Positions 35,818 to 45,649 are shown, numbered from the stretch's first letter. The stretch: DNA of 62,606 bases from Ignavibacteria bacterium (GCA_016873895.1 VGVV01000010.1:1-62606), one strand, 5' to 3'. Notes: generated by a model from the sequence alone, not told the origin. Translations and numbers: made by a program.

Positions 35818-37941
35818 ATGTCCAAGGGTGGTGCTGGAAAAGTATACTTCGTGTTGTATTTGGCTGTTATTCTCGAGCTCCTCATCATTATTGTGGAGCG
35901 CGACGAGGCCGAAGAGCACCTTATCCGTAAGCAAAAAGAAGCTGAGGAAATCGTTGAGGCCGTTATGGCCCAGCTTAACACTGGTTTTGGAGCCAGCGGT
36001 GTAAATGCCTTGCCGCAGGACGAAATCACGCTGCTAGATCCAGCTATCCTTTCTAGCGTTTCCGAAAGAGATAGACCAAAGGACGAGCGCACGTATCAAG
36101 TGCGCGTATCCACAGTGAAAATCAAAGATATCCTCGGCGATGATCTACCTGATGAAGCTGCAGCCAAGCGAAAGCGTATCAAGGAGATTATTCAGCTCTT
36201 CAACGTTCAAGATCTTAAGATCGTTGACTCACTGAATCAGACGTCACAGGTTGAGAACCTGACGCTTAAGCTGAATGATCTGTGGCTGAATCAGAAGACG
36301 GATGAAGTGGTGTCGAAACTTAGCGGCAAGAAATCCATCTCCGATGCCTACGGTGAGACAAAAGAGTTTCTGAAAGCAATTACACCAGATTCGCTGTCCT
36401 ATGGTGGTGATGCGGCCACAGTCGCAAGTTTTCGTTTTAGTCCACATCTCACCACGCTCGATAAGATTGCTTTCGAAGGTGGTATCAAAGTATTCGAATA
36501 CACGTTTAAGCAAAAGTCGCCCGGTCTCTATCGTGTAAATCTGAGTTCGAAAACAAATACAATTCTTGGTGTGTCTGGTCTAGACGATACGAAGACAGAC
36601 AATCCCGAGGACGTAATCAGCATTGGTACAATTCAACTTACGCGTAAGCAACTTGCAAAGGTCGAAGACCGTCTGAAGCAAACGTTTGGAAGCAAGGTAG
36701 AAGCATTGTGCAGCAAGTTCCAGACGGTTGATGCATTCACATACCAGCAGTATAGCATGGAGATGGATGCTGAGGTTGCAACAATGGATCATGCCAAAAT
36801 CGGACTTAAGTCGAAGTCGGACATGCTTCGTCGTGCGGAACTGCTCAAAAATATCACAGTTCTTCTGCATGGTGATGCCAACCAAATGGAGCAGAACAAC
36901 CCCACGTTCCAGTTTGAAGTGTTTGTGAAGAAGCCAACAATTGAGCGAGCAGAACCATGCGTTGCCGACTTGTTGAATTCACAGAAGGTTCTCTCGGGCG
37001 TACAAATGGTTGTAATCCCATTTACGGTTAACAACTATCGCGGTGAACTTCCTTCTGTGTCTGTAACACCGAGCGATGTTGCTGTTAAGGTTGTACCGCT
37101 TGGTCAAGCTGCCCAGGCAGCTGGTGGTGCACGCAACCAGCCATTCGAAATCCACGTTGAAGGTGTGTCAACGACGGGTTCAGCTAAGACGTATACGCTG
37201 AAGTTCACGAACATTAAACTTTGTGATGTGTCGGAAGAAAATGCGATGACCATCGCGGTCTATCCATCTGAGCTATCCAACAAGAGCACATTGGACAACC
37301 TGCTCGACAAACGTGTGACGATTGGTAAGAAGCTGCGTTTGCCAATCACGCCATCAGCTGGTGGGGAGATTCCAGCAAATCAGTACGTAATGTCGTACAT
37401 GCTTAATGGTCAGCTCTTTACCTTCCCTGGTACCAACCCACTTCAGATCGAAGTGCCATGTATACCAAAGAGTACAAATTCGCTCAACGTCAAGGTTAAG
37501 TGGCGCTACAAGCCTATCGGGTCTCAGTATACCGAGGACGTTGTACTATACGACAAGACAGTTAATCAAGCCCGTCAAGGAGCACCTGAAATCGCTCTGG
37601 ATAAATCCCAAGAAAGCTGGGATGGTAAGGCTATGAAGCTCATTGTTAGTGGCATCGAAATTATTCTTCCGCCCACTGACTGCGACCCATCTGGAAAGGC
37701 AGTCAAGGCTTCAGAGAAAGACCTCAAGTATGACGTCAAGATCGATAAGCCAAGCGTTGGCAAGTACAATGTTTTTGCAACGATCGAACCTGAGGGCAGC
37801 GGTAACTTTAGAGTGACGTTGCAGCTTAAAGGACCGAGAATGAAGTTCGGTGGCGACAACATCGAGCTCGCAATTACTGCCAATGTTGGTGGAGCTCTAG
37901 TCACAGAGAGCAAGATCGTTTCAATACCCGAATTCAGATAA
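35818..37941 (+). CDS. GldM-like membrane-anchored periplasmic protein (tentative)
   Basis: 707 aa. A short cytoplasmic N terminus (SKGGAGK) precedes a single membrane helix containing a glutamate (about 10-28). A charged helical or coiled segment follows (about 29-55), then about 640 residues of periplasmic beta-rich sequence, probably several domains. The topology and size class recall GldM/PorM, the T9SS motor shaft that spans the periplasm, but GldM is usually near 515 aa and no GldL is next door. GGAGG sits 7 nt before the ATG at 35818, which decides the start. First gene of a four-gene operon. The GldM idea is inference from layout only. Confidence 0.55.
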   Translation: MSKGGAGKVYFVLYLAVILELLIIIVERDEAEEHLIRKQKEAEEIVEAVMAQLNTGFGASGVNALPQDEITLLDPAILSSVSERDRPKDERTYQVRVSTVKIKDILGDDLPDEAAAKRKRIKEIIQLFNVQDLKIVDSLNQTSQVENLTLKLNDLWLNQKTDEVVSKLSGKKSISDAYGETKEFLKAITPDSLSYGGDAATVASFRFSPHLTTLDKIAFEGGIKVFEYTFKQKSPGLYRVNLSSKTNTILGVSGLDDTKTDNPEDVISIGTIQLTRKQLAKVEDRLKQTFGSKVEALCSKFQTVDAFTYQQYSMEMDAEVATMDHAKIGLKSKSDMLRRAELLKNITVLLHGDANQMEQNNPTFQFEVFVKKPTIERAEPCVADLLNSQKVLSGVQMVVIPFTVNNYRGELPSVSVTPSDVAVKVVPLGQAAQAAGGARNQPFEIHVEGVSTTGSAKTYTLKFTNIKLCDVSEENAMTIAVYPSELSNKSTLDNLLDKRVTIGKKLRLPITPSAGGEIPANQYVMSYMLNGQLFTFPGTNPLQIEVPCIPKSTNSLNVKVKWRYKPIGSQYTEDVVLYDKTVNQARQGAPEIALDKSQESWDGKAMKLIVSGIEIILPPTDCDPSGKAVKASEKDLKYDVKIDKPSVGKYNVFATIEPEGSGNFRVTLQLKGPRMKFGGDNIELAITANVGGALVTESKIVSIPEFR

Positions 37942-37965
37942 TTAATACGAACTGCGAGAAAAAGA

Positions 37966-39693
37966 ATGAATATTCGCAAGGCTAGCATCCTAGCGTTAGG
38001 GATCATAACACTGGCATCTGTGCAGGTTATGAATGCTCAAAATGACGGTGCGTATGTAGGCAAGTTTAAAAGCGTGCTCCGCTCATTATCGAATTACCGC
38101 TACGGAGATGTTTCTGTTTTTCGAGTCGAGGGTCAGCTCTTCACAGACTTACAGAGATATTTGAACCCGCCTCCGGTTGATAAGACAGGTTCAAGGGACC
38201 GCATTTCTTCAAAGGTTGGTCTCGATGATGCTATCAAGAAAGCTGTAAGAAAGACACAGGACAGGGAAAAAATTGATGCGTTCCTTGAAGATGAAGCTTT
38301 CTCACCTGATGATATCGCTAGCAGAGATGCACAGGACGTTATCCAGTTCTATCTTGATGAGCGTGCATACCTCAGCGAATTGTTTTCTGGTGCCTACGTC
38401 ATCACATCAAAGTATCAGCGTGGCGAGACAGGCGATAATCTTGTCATTATTGGTCTCCTCAAAACGCGATTCAAGCCTGCCGGCAACACCATTCGAGACT
38501 TGCGTGGTGTAAACCCAGGTGATGTTATCACACGCTATGAGCTTACACGTCTAGATCCGCCCCCTACTTCGGCGAAAAGTTATGATGATAAAATGTACGG
38601 GTTTCTCAAGGATCAAGTTATTCAGAATAACGTGCTGAATGTAACTCTTGAAGCACAGGGTATTGATGACCTTGACACACGATTTGTACGCCAAACGTTT
38701 GGCAATACAGTTCAAGTAAACGAAGACGATGTACAGCAGTTCATGAAGATCACTAACGGGATTCCAGTACCGTATTATGGTCCAAATGAATTAACGATTT
38801 CCGCGCCTGATTTGATTTCCTATCGCAGGTATCGCCCAGATCCAACACCGCAGACAATTACGGTTATGGAGTTTGACTCAACTGGTACAGAAGTTCCAGT
38901 TGAAAAGGAAGTAATCACATACAACTCGAAACTTGCTCAATATGGCTTCGAGCTGCGCTCTGGCCTCGAAGACTTGAATTATCCATCGACATGGAGCGAA
39001 CGCTTAGCGCTAAATGCGATCTGGAGTCAAGCAAAGTTGGGCATCATTCTACCTACTAGCGGCTTGGCTTCTGTTGCAAATGCTTTTGGCAATCAACGTT
39101 CAATGACCCACGCAGGTTTTGGTGTAAACACATCTATCGAAGTGCCGATCAAGCTTATCGCAGAGTCTGGCGTGTTTAATGTTGCGGGTAGTTACGTCTT
39201 TGGTGATGCATCAAAAACCAAGCATCAGCGTTACGACAAAGACGCAACATTTTCGCCGAACCTTGGCAGCGACTTCCTCATCCGATACCATGCCCAGATT
39301 CATTACACATTTGCTCTTCGCGTAGACGACGCAAATCTATTCCGCCTGCGTCTTGGTGGAGCAGGTTATGGCATCGAGCGTTGGGCTGATCGAACATACC
39401 AAGCTCAAGATCAAACTGATAGCACTGAATTTGAGATGTATAACGACAAGTTCTATGGTGGTGTGTCGGCTAAGGTAGAGTTTATGAACACTAGTTGGAG
39501 TACACCGCTTGGTGCATCTCTCCAGTACTTTGATGATGCTATCTTCGGCAACATTTGGTTGCACGTTCAAGCTTCTAATGACCTTGGTTTCCGTCTCGAC
39601 GTAAGTATGTTCTCTCCTGTTTTCCGCGAAGCGCGTCTGTGGGAGAATGCATCTGTGTTTATGCCATCGCTTCGAGCCATCCTTAACTTCTGA
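37966..39693 (+). CDS. Probable outer-membrane beta-barrel protein with N-terminal periplasmic domain
   Basis: 575 aa. Signal peptide (about 1-24). A charged N-terminal domain follows (about 25-300), with the conserved-looking YRYGDVSVFRVEGQLF. The C-terminal part (about 330-575) alternates polar and aromatic residues as in beta-barrel strands and ends in an aromatic residue (SLRAILNF), as outer-membrane proteins do. No family recognised. It lies 24 bp after the GldM-like gene and 11 bp before the next gene, so it is co-transcribed. Confidence 0.65.
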   Translation: MNIRKASILALGIITLASVQVMNAQNDGAYVGKFKSVLRSLSNYRYGDVSVFRVEGQLFTDLQRYLNPPPVDKTGSRDRISSKVGLDDAIKKAVRKTQDREKIDAFLEDEAFSPDDIASRDAQDVIQFYLDERAYLSELFSGAYVITSKYQRGETGDNLVIIGLLKTRFKPAGNTIRDLRGVNPGDVITRYELTRLDPPPTSAKSYDDKMYGFLKDQVIQNNVLNVTLEAQGIDDLDTRFVRQTFGNTVQVNEDDVQQFMKITNGIPVPYYGPNELTISAPDLISYRRYRPDPTPQTITVMEFDSTGTEVPVEKEVITYNSKLAQYGFELRSGLEDLNYPSTWSERLALNAIWSQAKLGIILPTSGLASVANAFGNQRSMTHAGFGVNTSIEVPIKLIAESGVFNVAGSYVFGDASKTKHQRYDKDATFSPNLGSDFLIRYHAQIHYTFALRVDDANLFRLRLGGAGYGIERWADRTYQAQDQTDSTEFEMYNDKFYGGVSAKVEFMNTSWSTPLGASLQYFDDAIFGNIWLHVQASNDLGFRLDVSMFSPVFREARLWENASVFMPSLRAILNF

Positions 39694-39704
39694 CAATACT
39701 CAAC

Positions 39705-41114
39705 ATGAAGAATATCATTAACCGTTCGATACTAGTCTTTGGCTTTCTGATGATGTTCCTGATTTCAGGACCATCATCTGCTACCGCTCAAGAGTCAGAC
39801 TCATCAGTGTATGTGCGTCTTACGTCCATTGATCCTGAGTTGTTGCAGTATTTCCCTCGCTGGTATGTCTGCGAATCTGACTTGCAGGCCAAAATCTTCA
39901 ATGCATTCCGAGTATTGGGGTATCGTCGTGACCGTCTTGATCAGCAAAAAATCATGGTTACGGCCCAGCCGGTAGCAAACGCAGAGGATCCGTACGAAGT
40001 GCTGATTGTCGAGTGCGGTCAAGAGCGCATGACTTCTCAAGAAATGTCTGCGAACCTTCCCAACATTCTTTCCAAGCTATCCGAGCGGGCACGTCAGTAT
40101 TGCTATACCGACATACCGACTACGGTCCCAGCTTCCCAGCCTCAAGCAGAAGCCATTGTTAGCTTCCTGCAGCCAACAAATGTTAATCACTCGTTCTTGC
40201 TCTCCGCTTTTGAACAATCACTCAAACTCGGTAAGTCCGGGTTCTGGGTAAAAAACGTTATGGGCACGGATCAAGTAGGCTATCACTTTTGGAATGCGGG
40301 TGAGGCGAAAGTTGTACTTCAACGCCCACTTTACGTCAATGATGACCCCGAGTCACGTCGCGCTATACCGTATCTCTTGAACGCACGCTTGGGATTCGGT
40401 TACCGTCTTACATCAAATCCGAATGAATCATCTGTACTGAACTTCATCCCATCACGTAAGCTCGATGCTGGTTATGGTGGCAAGTTCGTGGGTGCTCTCG
40501 ATTTCAATATGCCGTTTGCTCCGCAGTTCGGATTGAGCATAAACGCGGAGCTGCCACTGGTACCTGTAAAGTTGACGGAGAGCATTGATACATCTACATA
40601 TGTGATGAATGCAATTGATGCCGATCGTGAAGGCAACATCACGTTTGACGATCGTTATGACGAGAAACAGGTGCTGAAGAACACCGCGAACCTCATTCGC
40701 GCTACTGGACAGGTTACGTTCTTCTACAATCTGTGGTTGGATGACCGAAAGCCTGAAAACTTCTTCCGCTTTGATGCAGGTCTAAATTATTATGAGATCC
40801 GTGAAACCGCAGTTATGAACGATGGTACGCGGTCGTATTTGGCTCTCGATGGTATCGGTGGGCTAAACCTCTGGAAGCCAAACGAGTTTGCAGACTGGTT
40901 GTTCCTTAAGGCCGAGTACCGAAATCAAAGCACGTTCCCATTTGGTATTTCTATGCAGTATGCAAATCAGTCTCTACTTGCACACGCATACATTCCAATT
41001 CTTGGACAGTGGCTCTATCTGGAAGGTAAGTACAACACGATCCTTCGTGATGTGCGTCCATTCGAGCGTGGCACAATGTTCATGATAAGCCCAGTTCTGC
41101 GACTAACATTCTAA
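39705..41114 (+). CDS. Probable outer-membrane beta-barrel protein
   Basis: 469 aa. Signal peptide (about 1-28, ending SSATA). A small N-terminal domain (about 30-145) contains cysteines (WYVCESD, IVECGQE, RQYCYT). The rest is barrel-like, ending SPVLRLTF with a terminal phenylalanine. It resembles the previous gene only in general build. Third gene of the operon, 6 bp before the VWA-OmpA gene. Function unknown. Confidence 0.65.
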   Translation: MKNIINRSILVFGFLMMFLISGPSSATAQESDSSVYVRLTSIDPELLQYFPRWYVCESDLQAKIFNAFRVLGYRRDRLDQQKIMVTAQPVANAEDPYEVLIVECGQERMTSQEMSANLPNILSKLSERARQYCYTDIPTTVPASQPQAEAIVSFLQPTNVNHSFLLSAFEQSLKLGKSGFWVKNVMGTDQVGYHFWNAGEAKVVLQRPLYVNDDPESRRAIPYLLNARLGFGYRLTSNPNESSVLNFIPSRKLDAGYGGKFVGALDFNMPFAPQFGLSINAELPLVPVKLTESIDTSTYVMNAIDADREGNITFDDRYDEKQVLKNTANLIRATGQVTFFYNLWLDDRKPENFFRFDAGLNYYEIRETAVMNDGTRSYLALDGIGGLNLWKPNEFADWLFLKAEYRNQSTFPFGISMQYANQSLLAHAYIPILGQWLYLEGKYNTILRDVRPFERGTMFMISPVLRLTF

Positions 41115-41120
41115 GGCATC

Positions 41121-42449
41121 ATGCGCACCACGTGTGCGACCTTTCTCCTGTCCCTTGCTCTTGCAACATGTACAGTTGCAACGTCGGTAGTCTGCGCTCA
41201 GCAAGACACTCTCATGCAGCGCAAACGACAGGCAGAAAAGTCAAGGGTTATGTCTCCTCTGGATGGTCTTAACCTTACCATTCAAAACGTAACGCTCTCT
41301 GCTTTCCCAGAGATTGGACTCATTGTTGAATGTTCTGGTACGTGTTCAGTGTTGGATACAATTGCCCCCTCTGTGATGCACGTATTGGAGAACGGCGTTA
41401 AGCGTCCAATCACACGTATCAAGAAGATCGACGTTAAAGAGCGGGTGTCTGTTGATTTCATTTTTGTACTCGATGTAACGGGTACGATGCAGCCCAATAT
41501 CAATGGGATTCGCAATAACATTCAGTCATTTGTAGGTAATCTGCAGAAGCGCGGTATTGACTATCAGATAGGTCTGGTGCTCTTTAGTGACGTTGTAGAA
41601 GCGGTGTATGATCCAACAGACTCCATAGCAAAGTTTCTCGGGTGGATGTCGAAGGTATCAGCCTTCGGTGGTTTCGATGAAAAAGAAAACGCGTTGCAAG
41701 CCCTCTTCGATGCAAGCAAGACACGCCTTCGCCCATCTGCAAATCATGTCGCAATCTTAATCACGGATGCCGGTTATCATCAAACAGGTGAGAGGGGCAG
41801 TGGGCGAACACGCTTTTCAACTGCCTCATTAGTTGAGTACCTCAACGAACAAAGCATGCGTGTGTTTTGCATAGTTCCGCCAAGCCTCAAGGAGTATCCT
41901 AAGCTTGCAGAGGGTACTCGTGGGATTACGTTCGACATCAACCAGCCATTTTCAAAGATACTCGATCAGTACTCGGAGCGTTTGACGAACCTGTATACGA
42001 TATACTACCGCAGCGATTCTAAAGTTCGTAGCGATTCTATAAATGTTGCAGTGATTGATGACAAAAAACGAGAGTTAGTGCGGCAGATAATACCAATAGT
42101 TGAAGTGGGTCGTAAGGTAATCATTGAAAACCTCCTCTTTCCAATTGCATCATCAGTACTGCCCGATACAGTTGAGGAGCTTGAGGTGCTATACGAGTTT
42201 ATGAAGAGTAGGCCCAATATTGTTGTGCGTATTGAAGGCCACACAGACAATACAGGTTCGGTAAAGGCTAACAAAGCGCTGTCTCTCGCGCGTGCTGAAT
42301 CCGTGCGTGCTTACATGATCCGACGAGGTGTTGAACCAAAACGACTGCAGGCAGTTGGAATAGGTGCAGCAAAACCAATCGCTGATAATTCAACCGCGTT
42401 TGGGCGTAGGCTTAATCGAAGAACAGAGATCGTGATCGTAGGGAAGTAG
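41121..42449 (+). CDS. VWA domain protein with C-terminal OmpA peptidoglycan-binding domain
   Basis: 442 aa. Signal peptide (about 1-27). A von Willebrand A domain (about 112-290) has the metal-site-like FVLDVTGTMQ, a DxSxS variant, and LITDAGYH. The OmpA C-terminal domain (about 335-440) has IEGHTDNTGS, LSLARAESVRAYM and FGRRLNRRTEIV, which bind diaminopimelate in peptidoglycan. It would tether the two barrels and the GldM-like protein to the cell wall, a role like PorE in T9SS. Last gene of the operon. Confidence 0.85.
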   Translation: MRTTCATFLLSLALATCTVATSVVCAQQDTLMQRKRQAEKSRVMSPLDGLNLTIQNVTLSAFPEIGLIVECSGTCSVLDTIAPSVMHVLENGVKRPITRIKKIDVKERVSVDFIFVLDVTGTMQPNINGIRNNIQSFVGNLQKRGIDYQIGLVLFSDVVEAVYDPTDSIAKFLGWMSKVSAFGGFDEKENALQALFDASKTRLRPSANHVAILITDAGYHQTGERGSGRTRFSTASLVEYLNEQSMRVFCIVPPSLKEYPKLAEGTRGITFDINQPFSKILDQYSERLTNLYTIYYRSDSKVRSDSINVAVIDDKKRELVRQIIPIVEVGRKVIIENLLFPIASSVLPDTVEELEVLYEFMKSRPNIVVRIEGHTDNTGSVKANKALSLARAESVRAYMIRRGVEPKRLQAVGIGAAKPIADNSTAFGRRLNRRTEIVIVGK

Positions 42450-42499
42450 TGAGGGACGAGAGGGACGGTTATCTGTTAGTAATCGAATGTAGCAATGCT

Positions 42500-43364
42500 A
42501 TGACTACGTATCATATCCATCGTCATGATTGCTGTTGCATGCAATGGTTGTGCAGATAAGCAAGCAGTTGTTTCAGCTGATGCAATGCGCGTTAGCTCTA
42601 CGAATTTGATTCGGGGTTATAAGGTTTCCGTTGTGTGGTAGCTGATCATGGAGAATGATGGTGCTTATGGTCCTGCGGAGATTACGTTTGAAGATCCCAA
42701 GAATCATACGAGACACATCGTTACGACCAACCGCTTTTGGATGTCCGAGAAGCTCCTGCCTGTAAAACTGTTTACACACAAAAAAGTACTTGTTGCTGAT
42801 AGCAACGAGTATACTCCGAAGATAGAATTCAACGAAAGCACGTTTAACATCGATGCAAAGGGTGTAACAATCGAAGTTGCCTATCCAACGTCGAGTCCCA
42901 ATGATGCGCCGTTCTACTTTGAGGATGTATCATTCGATGGTAAGGACGAGCCAATCATAGTAGAAAGGGGCATGGGGCAACGCGGTGAGAACAGTTACGC
43001 TGCCTATAACTTTGCCTGTGAAGAAGATGAACTGTTCGAAGGAAGGCGTCGCATGTGCTATCACGATCGTGTGCACGAGCTGTATGGTTCGTTTGACTTC
43101 AACACAGTATTCGATCATAAGAACAAGAACATGACGATTTCAGCAGCTGGCTCTGCCAGCTCCGGAGGCGAAGCCACATTCGGGTTTGTTCAAGTAATTC
43201 CCGATTCTCTCGACTACCTGTTGGCACGAGCGTCTGCTAACGGCGGCAAGATGTTCATCCCTATCCGCATTGATGATTGGGATCTACAAACCGATGATGC
43301 AACACATGTCTACACGATCGCACCGCCAGTGATAACACGTAAGAGTGTAGCTAACAGAGACTAG
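42500..43364 (+). pseudogene. Broken lipoprotein gene (in-frame stop plus N-terminal frame lesion)
   Basis: The long frame from ATG 42648 (238 aa) continues upstream in the same frame across a single TAG at 42639-42641 to codons for RIISIVMIAVACNGCADK, a lipoprotein signal with cysteine after VA. That frame has no good start: a TGA at 42501 interrupts it, and the nearby ATG at 42500 is one base out of frame. One base removed there would give a perfect lipoprotein N terminus. The body has no recognised family. It follows the envelope operon by about 50 bp. It could be a decaying gene, or ATG 42648 could yield a cytosolic remnant. Confidence 0.6.
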
Positions 43365-43379
43365 CGATACGCAGAAGGA

Positions 43380-43507
43380 ATGGCAGTTGTTCCCGGGAAA
43401 TGCCATCCAACGAAAGCGGGGTGAACAGGAAACCATCGTAGGGGCGATCCTGCGTGTTCGCGCTGTAAAGCGTAGTCGGTTGGATGGATTCCCACTTTCG
43501 TGGGAAT
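43380..43507. repeat. REP-like palindromic stretch
   Basis: Two palindromes in a gene-free gap. The first is ATGGCA...TGCCAT (43380-43406) with TTCCCGGGAA inside. The second is ATTCCCAC-TTTC-GTGGGAAT (43488-43507), a type found dispersed in many bacterial genomes. They lie between convergent gene ends and could serve as a terminator. Confidence 0.6.
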
Positions 43508-43513
43508 GACGTT

Positions 43514-43549
43514 CAGTCCCTAGTCCCTAGTACCTCGTCCCTAGTCCCT
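43514..43549. repeat. Heptanucleotide array (AGTCCCT)
   Basis: Five units of AGTCCCT, AGTACCT and CGTCCCT. It extends into the 3' end of the gene at 43541 and supplies its last codons and TAG stop. Confidence 0.9.
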
Positions 43550-44191
43550 TACCAACTTCTTCCTCTCAAACACGCCCACATAGGCCTTGTTGGCCGGCTT
43601 TGTGGTGTCCATGAAGTTGATGACTTCCACCTTCCCCATGATGCGTGAGCGGAGCTCTAGCGCTGCTGCTGTGCTTTCTGTTCTGCCAAGAATCATCGTT
43701 GCATCGTTACCGGTAAGATCCCCAACAAGGTAAAGGCGGGCGGGCAAGTCATTCTTGGTAAGTAAGCCCCCTATCATGGAGGCGATAATGGACTGTTTGC
43801 CGATGGGAATGACCTTTCTCGTGGTCATTGCTTTCTTGAGGTTGCGCTTGTATTCACCAATTGAGGCACACCATGGATCTGTTATGGGCGACCCAATGAT
43901 CATGTCTGTCTTTGTTGTGTCGGAACCAATCTCGCTAGTTATGCGAGCTATGATGCTGTCTGCTCGCACAGCAGGGATTTGGCTGAAAATGATCGTATAG
44001 ACCACGTTCGTAGCATACTTCTTACGGTCTCGTGATATCACTTCGCCTGGCTTCGTTGTGTCGCGATACAGCTGACCAAGGATCACGGCTGTAATCGCTA
44101 GCGCCGCCACAACAAGATAGATGTATAACCATCCGTTCTTTGTTGTCTTTGGTAGCATGGACTCTTCAGTGTCCTGCAAGTTCTCACTCAT
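43541..44191 (-). CDS. Single-pass membrane protein with extracytoplasmic domain
   Basis: 216 aa. Cytoplasmic N terminus, one membrane helix (about 21-40) and an extracytoplasmic domain with alternating beta/alpha pattern (LPARLYLVGDLTGND is VWA-like in feel). No family recognised. The start overlaps the purF stop (ATGA), which indicates translational coupling. The final two codons and the stop come from a heptamer array. Confidence 0.65.
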   Translation of the reverse strand: MSENLQDTEESMLPKTTKNGWLYIYLVVAALAITAVILGQLYRDTTKPGEVISRDRKKYATNVVYTIIFSQIPAVRADSIIARITSEIGSDTTKTDMIIGSPITDPWCASIGEYKRNLKKAMTTRKVIPIGKQSIIASMIGGLLTKNDLPARLYLVGDLTGNDATMILGRTESTAAALELRSRIMGKVEVINFMDTTKPANKAYVGVFERKKLVRD

Positions 44192-45648
44192 TCTTCGGTA
44201 GCTAGTTTGGTGACAGTAAGATCTACTTCTACAGGGTAGCTTCCAGTGAAGCAGGCAGTGCAATAGTCAATGCCCGGACCCTGCGGCACCGAATCCATAA
44301 GACCCTGCACGCTGAGATAACGCAAACTGTCTGCTCCTAGTTCACGAGCAATATCGCTGTCTGAAGCAAAGTGATTAGCAATAAGCTCTTCTTCGCTTGG
44401 GAAATCCATACCATACATACACGGGTGCTTCACAGGGGGCGATGTAATACGCAGATGCACCTCAGCAGGCTTGGCCTCGCGAATTAGCGAGACAAGCGAA
44501 TTTGAAGTTGTGCCCCTCACGATTGAGTCGTCTACAACCACAACCGTATTGTCTTCTAACACTCCACGTACAATGTTGAACTTGGTCTTTACCTTAAACT
44601 GACGATTGTCTTGTCCAGGTGCAATGAATGTACGGCCAACATAATGCGATCGGATTAAGCCAATCTCGTATCGAGACGGATATCGCTCGTCATTTACGCG
44701 TGAATATCCCAGCGTGGCTGTATTGCCAGAATCTGGTACAGCGATCACAACGACCTTGTTGTTGGGATTAGCAGAGGCAACTGGGCTTTCGTCTGCTAGG
44801 TTCTTGCCCATTTTACGGCGAACCTTGTCTACTGCGTGACCAAAGATCTTTGAGTCTGGACGTGAGAAATACACGTATTCGAAAACGCAGTGACGTGAGG
44901 TTTCCATCGACTCGTTGATATAGTGCGATGTAAACTCGCCAGTTTCTATTGTATGCTGATCGATAACGAGAATCTCGTTGTGCTCTACGTCGCGCAGATA
45001 CTCCGCACTAATGATATCCAGTGCACACGACTCCGAAGCAATTACATAGCCGTATCCATGTTCATGCTTGATGCGACCAATGCACAACGGACGAAAGCCC
45101 TGCGGATCTCTTGAGGCATACATCGCTGTTTCCGACATCATTACGAGCGAATATGCGCCCCTTGCCGTCTGCACAGCTTCACGAACTTGTGCTATCTGAG
45201 ACTGCTGTTTACTTCTAGCGATCAAGTGGAGGAACAATTCACTGTCTGATGTTGACTGAAAAATTGCGCCGTCTGACTTGAGCCTGTGGCGAAGCTCACG
45301 TGTATTCGTGAGATTGCCGTTGTGTGCTAGAGCAAAGTTGCCAGATGTATAGTTGAAGTGGAACGGCTGAATATTCGCAAGAGAGCTGCTACCAGTTGTC
45401 GAATATCTGTTATGTCCAATTGAGCAAGATCCCTTGAGTGTCTTGGTAAAGACATCATGGTCGGAGAATACGTCTAATACGAGACCTTCTCCCTTATGAA
45501 TTCCAAAACGGGGCTTGCCATTGCGCTCATCGTTGAACATGGACACGATCCCAGCAGCTTCTTGACCTCTATGCTGCAGTGCGTGCAATGCGTAGTATGT
45601 GAGAACGGATGCTTGAGGGTGATTGAAGACGCCGACAATTCCGCACAT
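44188..45648 (-). CDS. purF: Amidophosphoribosyltransferase PurF
   Basis: First committed step of purine synthesis: PRPP plus glutamine to phosphoribosylamine. It has 486 aa. Cys2 (MCGIVGVFNH) is the glutaminase nucleophile with no propeptide. HRGQEAAG and GHNRYSTTG belong to the glutaminase domain; VVVVDDSIVRGTTS is the PRPP loop. The C-terminal cysteines (HPCMYGMDFP, YCTACFTG) suggest a cluster-type enzyme. It lies 1 bp after yebC. Confidence 0.94.
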   Translation of the reverse strand: MCGIVGVFNHPQASVLTYYALHALQHRGQEAAGIVSMFNDERNGKPRFGIHKGEGLVLDVFSDHDVFTKTLKGSCSIGHNRYSTTGSSSLANIQPFHFNYTSGNFALAHNGNLTNTRELRHRLKSDGAIFQSTSDSELFLHLIARSKQQSQIAQVREAVQTARGAYSLVMMSETAMYASRDPQGFRPLCIGRIKHEHGYGYVIASESCALDIISAEYLRDVEHNEILVIDQHTIETGEFTSHYINESMETSRHCVFEYVYFSRPDSKIFGHAVDKVRRKMGKNLADESPVASANPNNKVVVIAVPDSGNTATLGYSRVNDERYPSRYEIGLIRSHYVGRTFIAPGQDNRQFKVKTKFNIVRGVLEDNTVVVVDDSIVRGTTSNSLVSLIREAKPAEVHLRITSPPVKHPCMYGMDFPSEEELIANHFASDSDIARELGADSLRYLSVQGLMDSVPQGPGIDYCTACFTGSYPVEVDLTVTKLATEE

Positions 45649-45649
45649 A

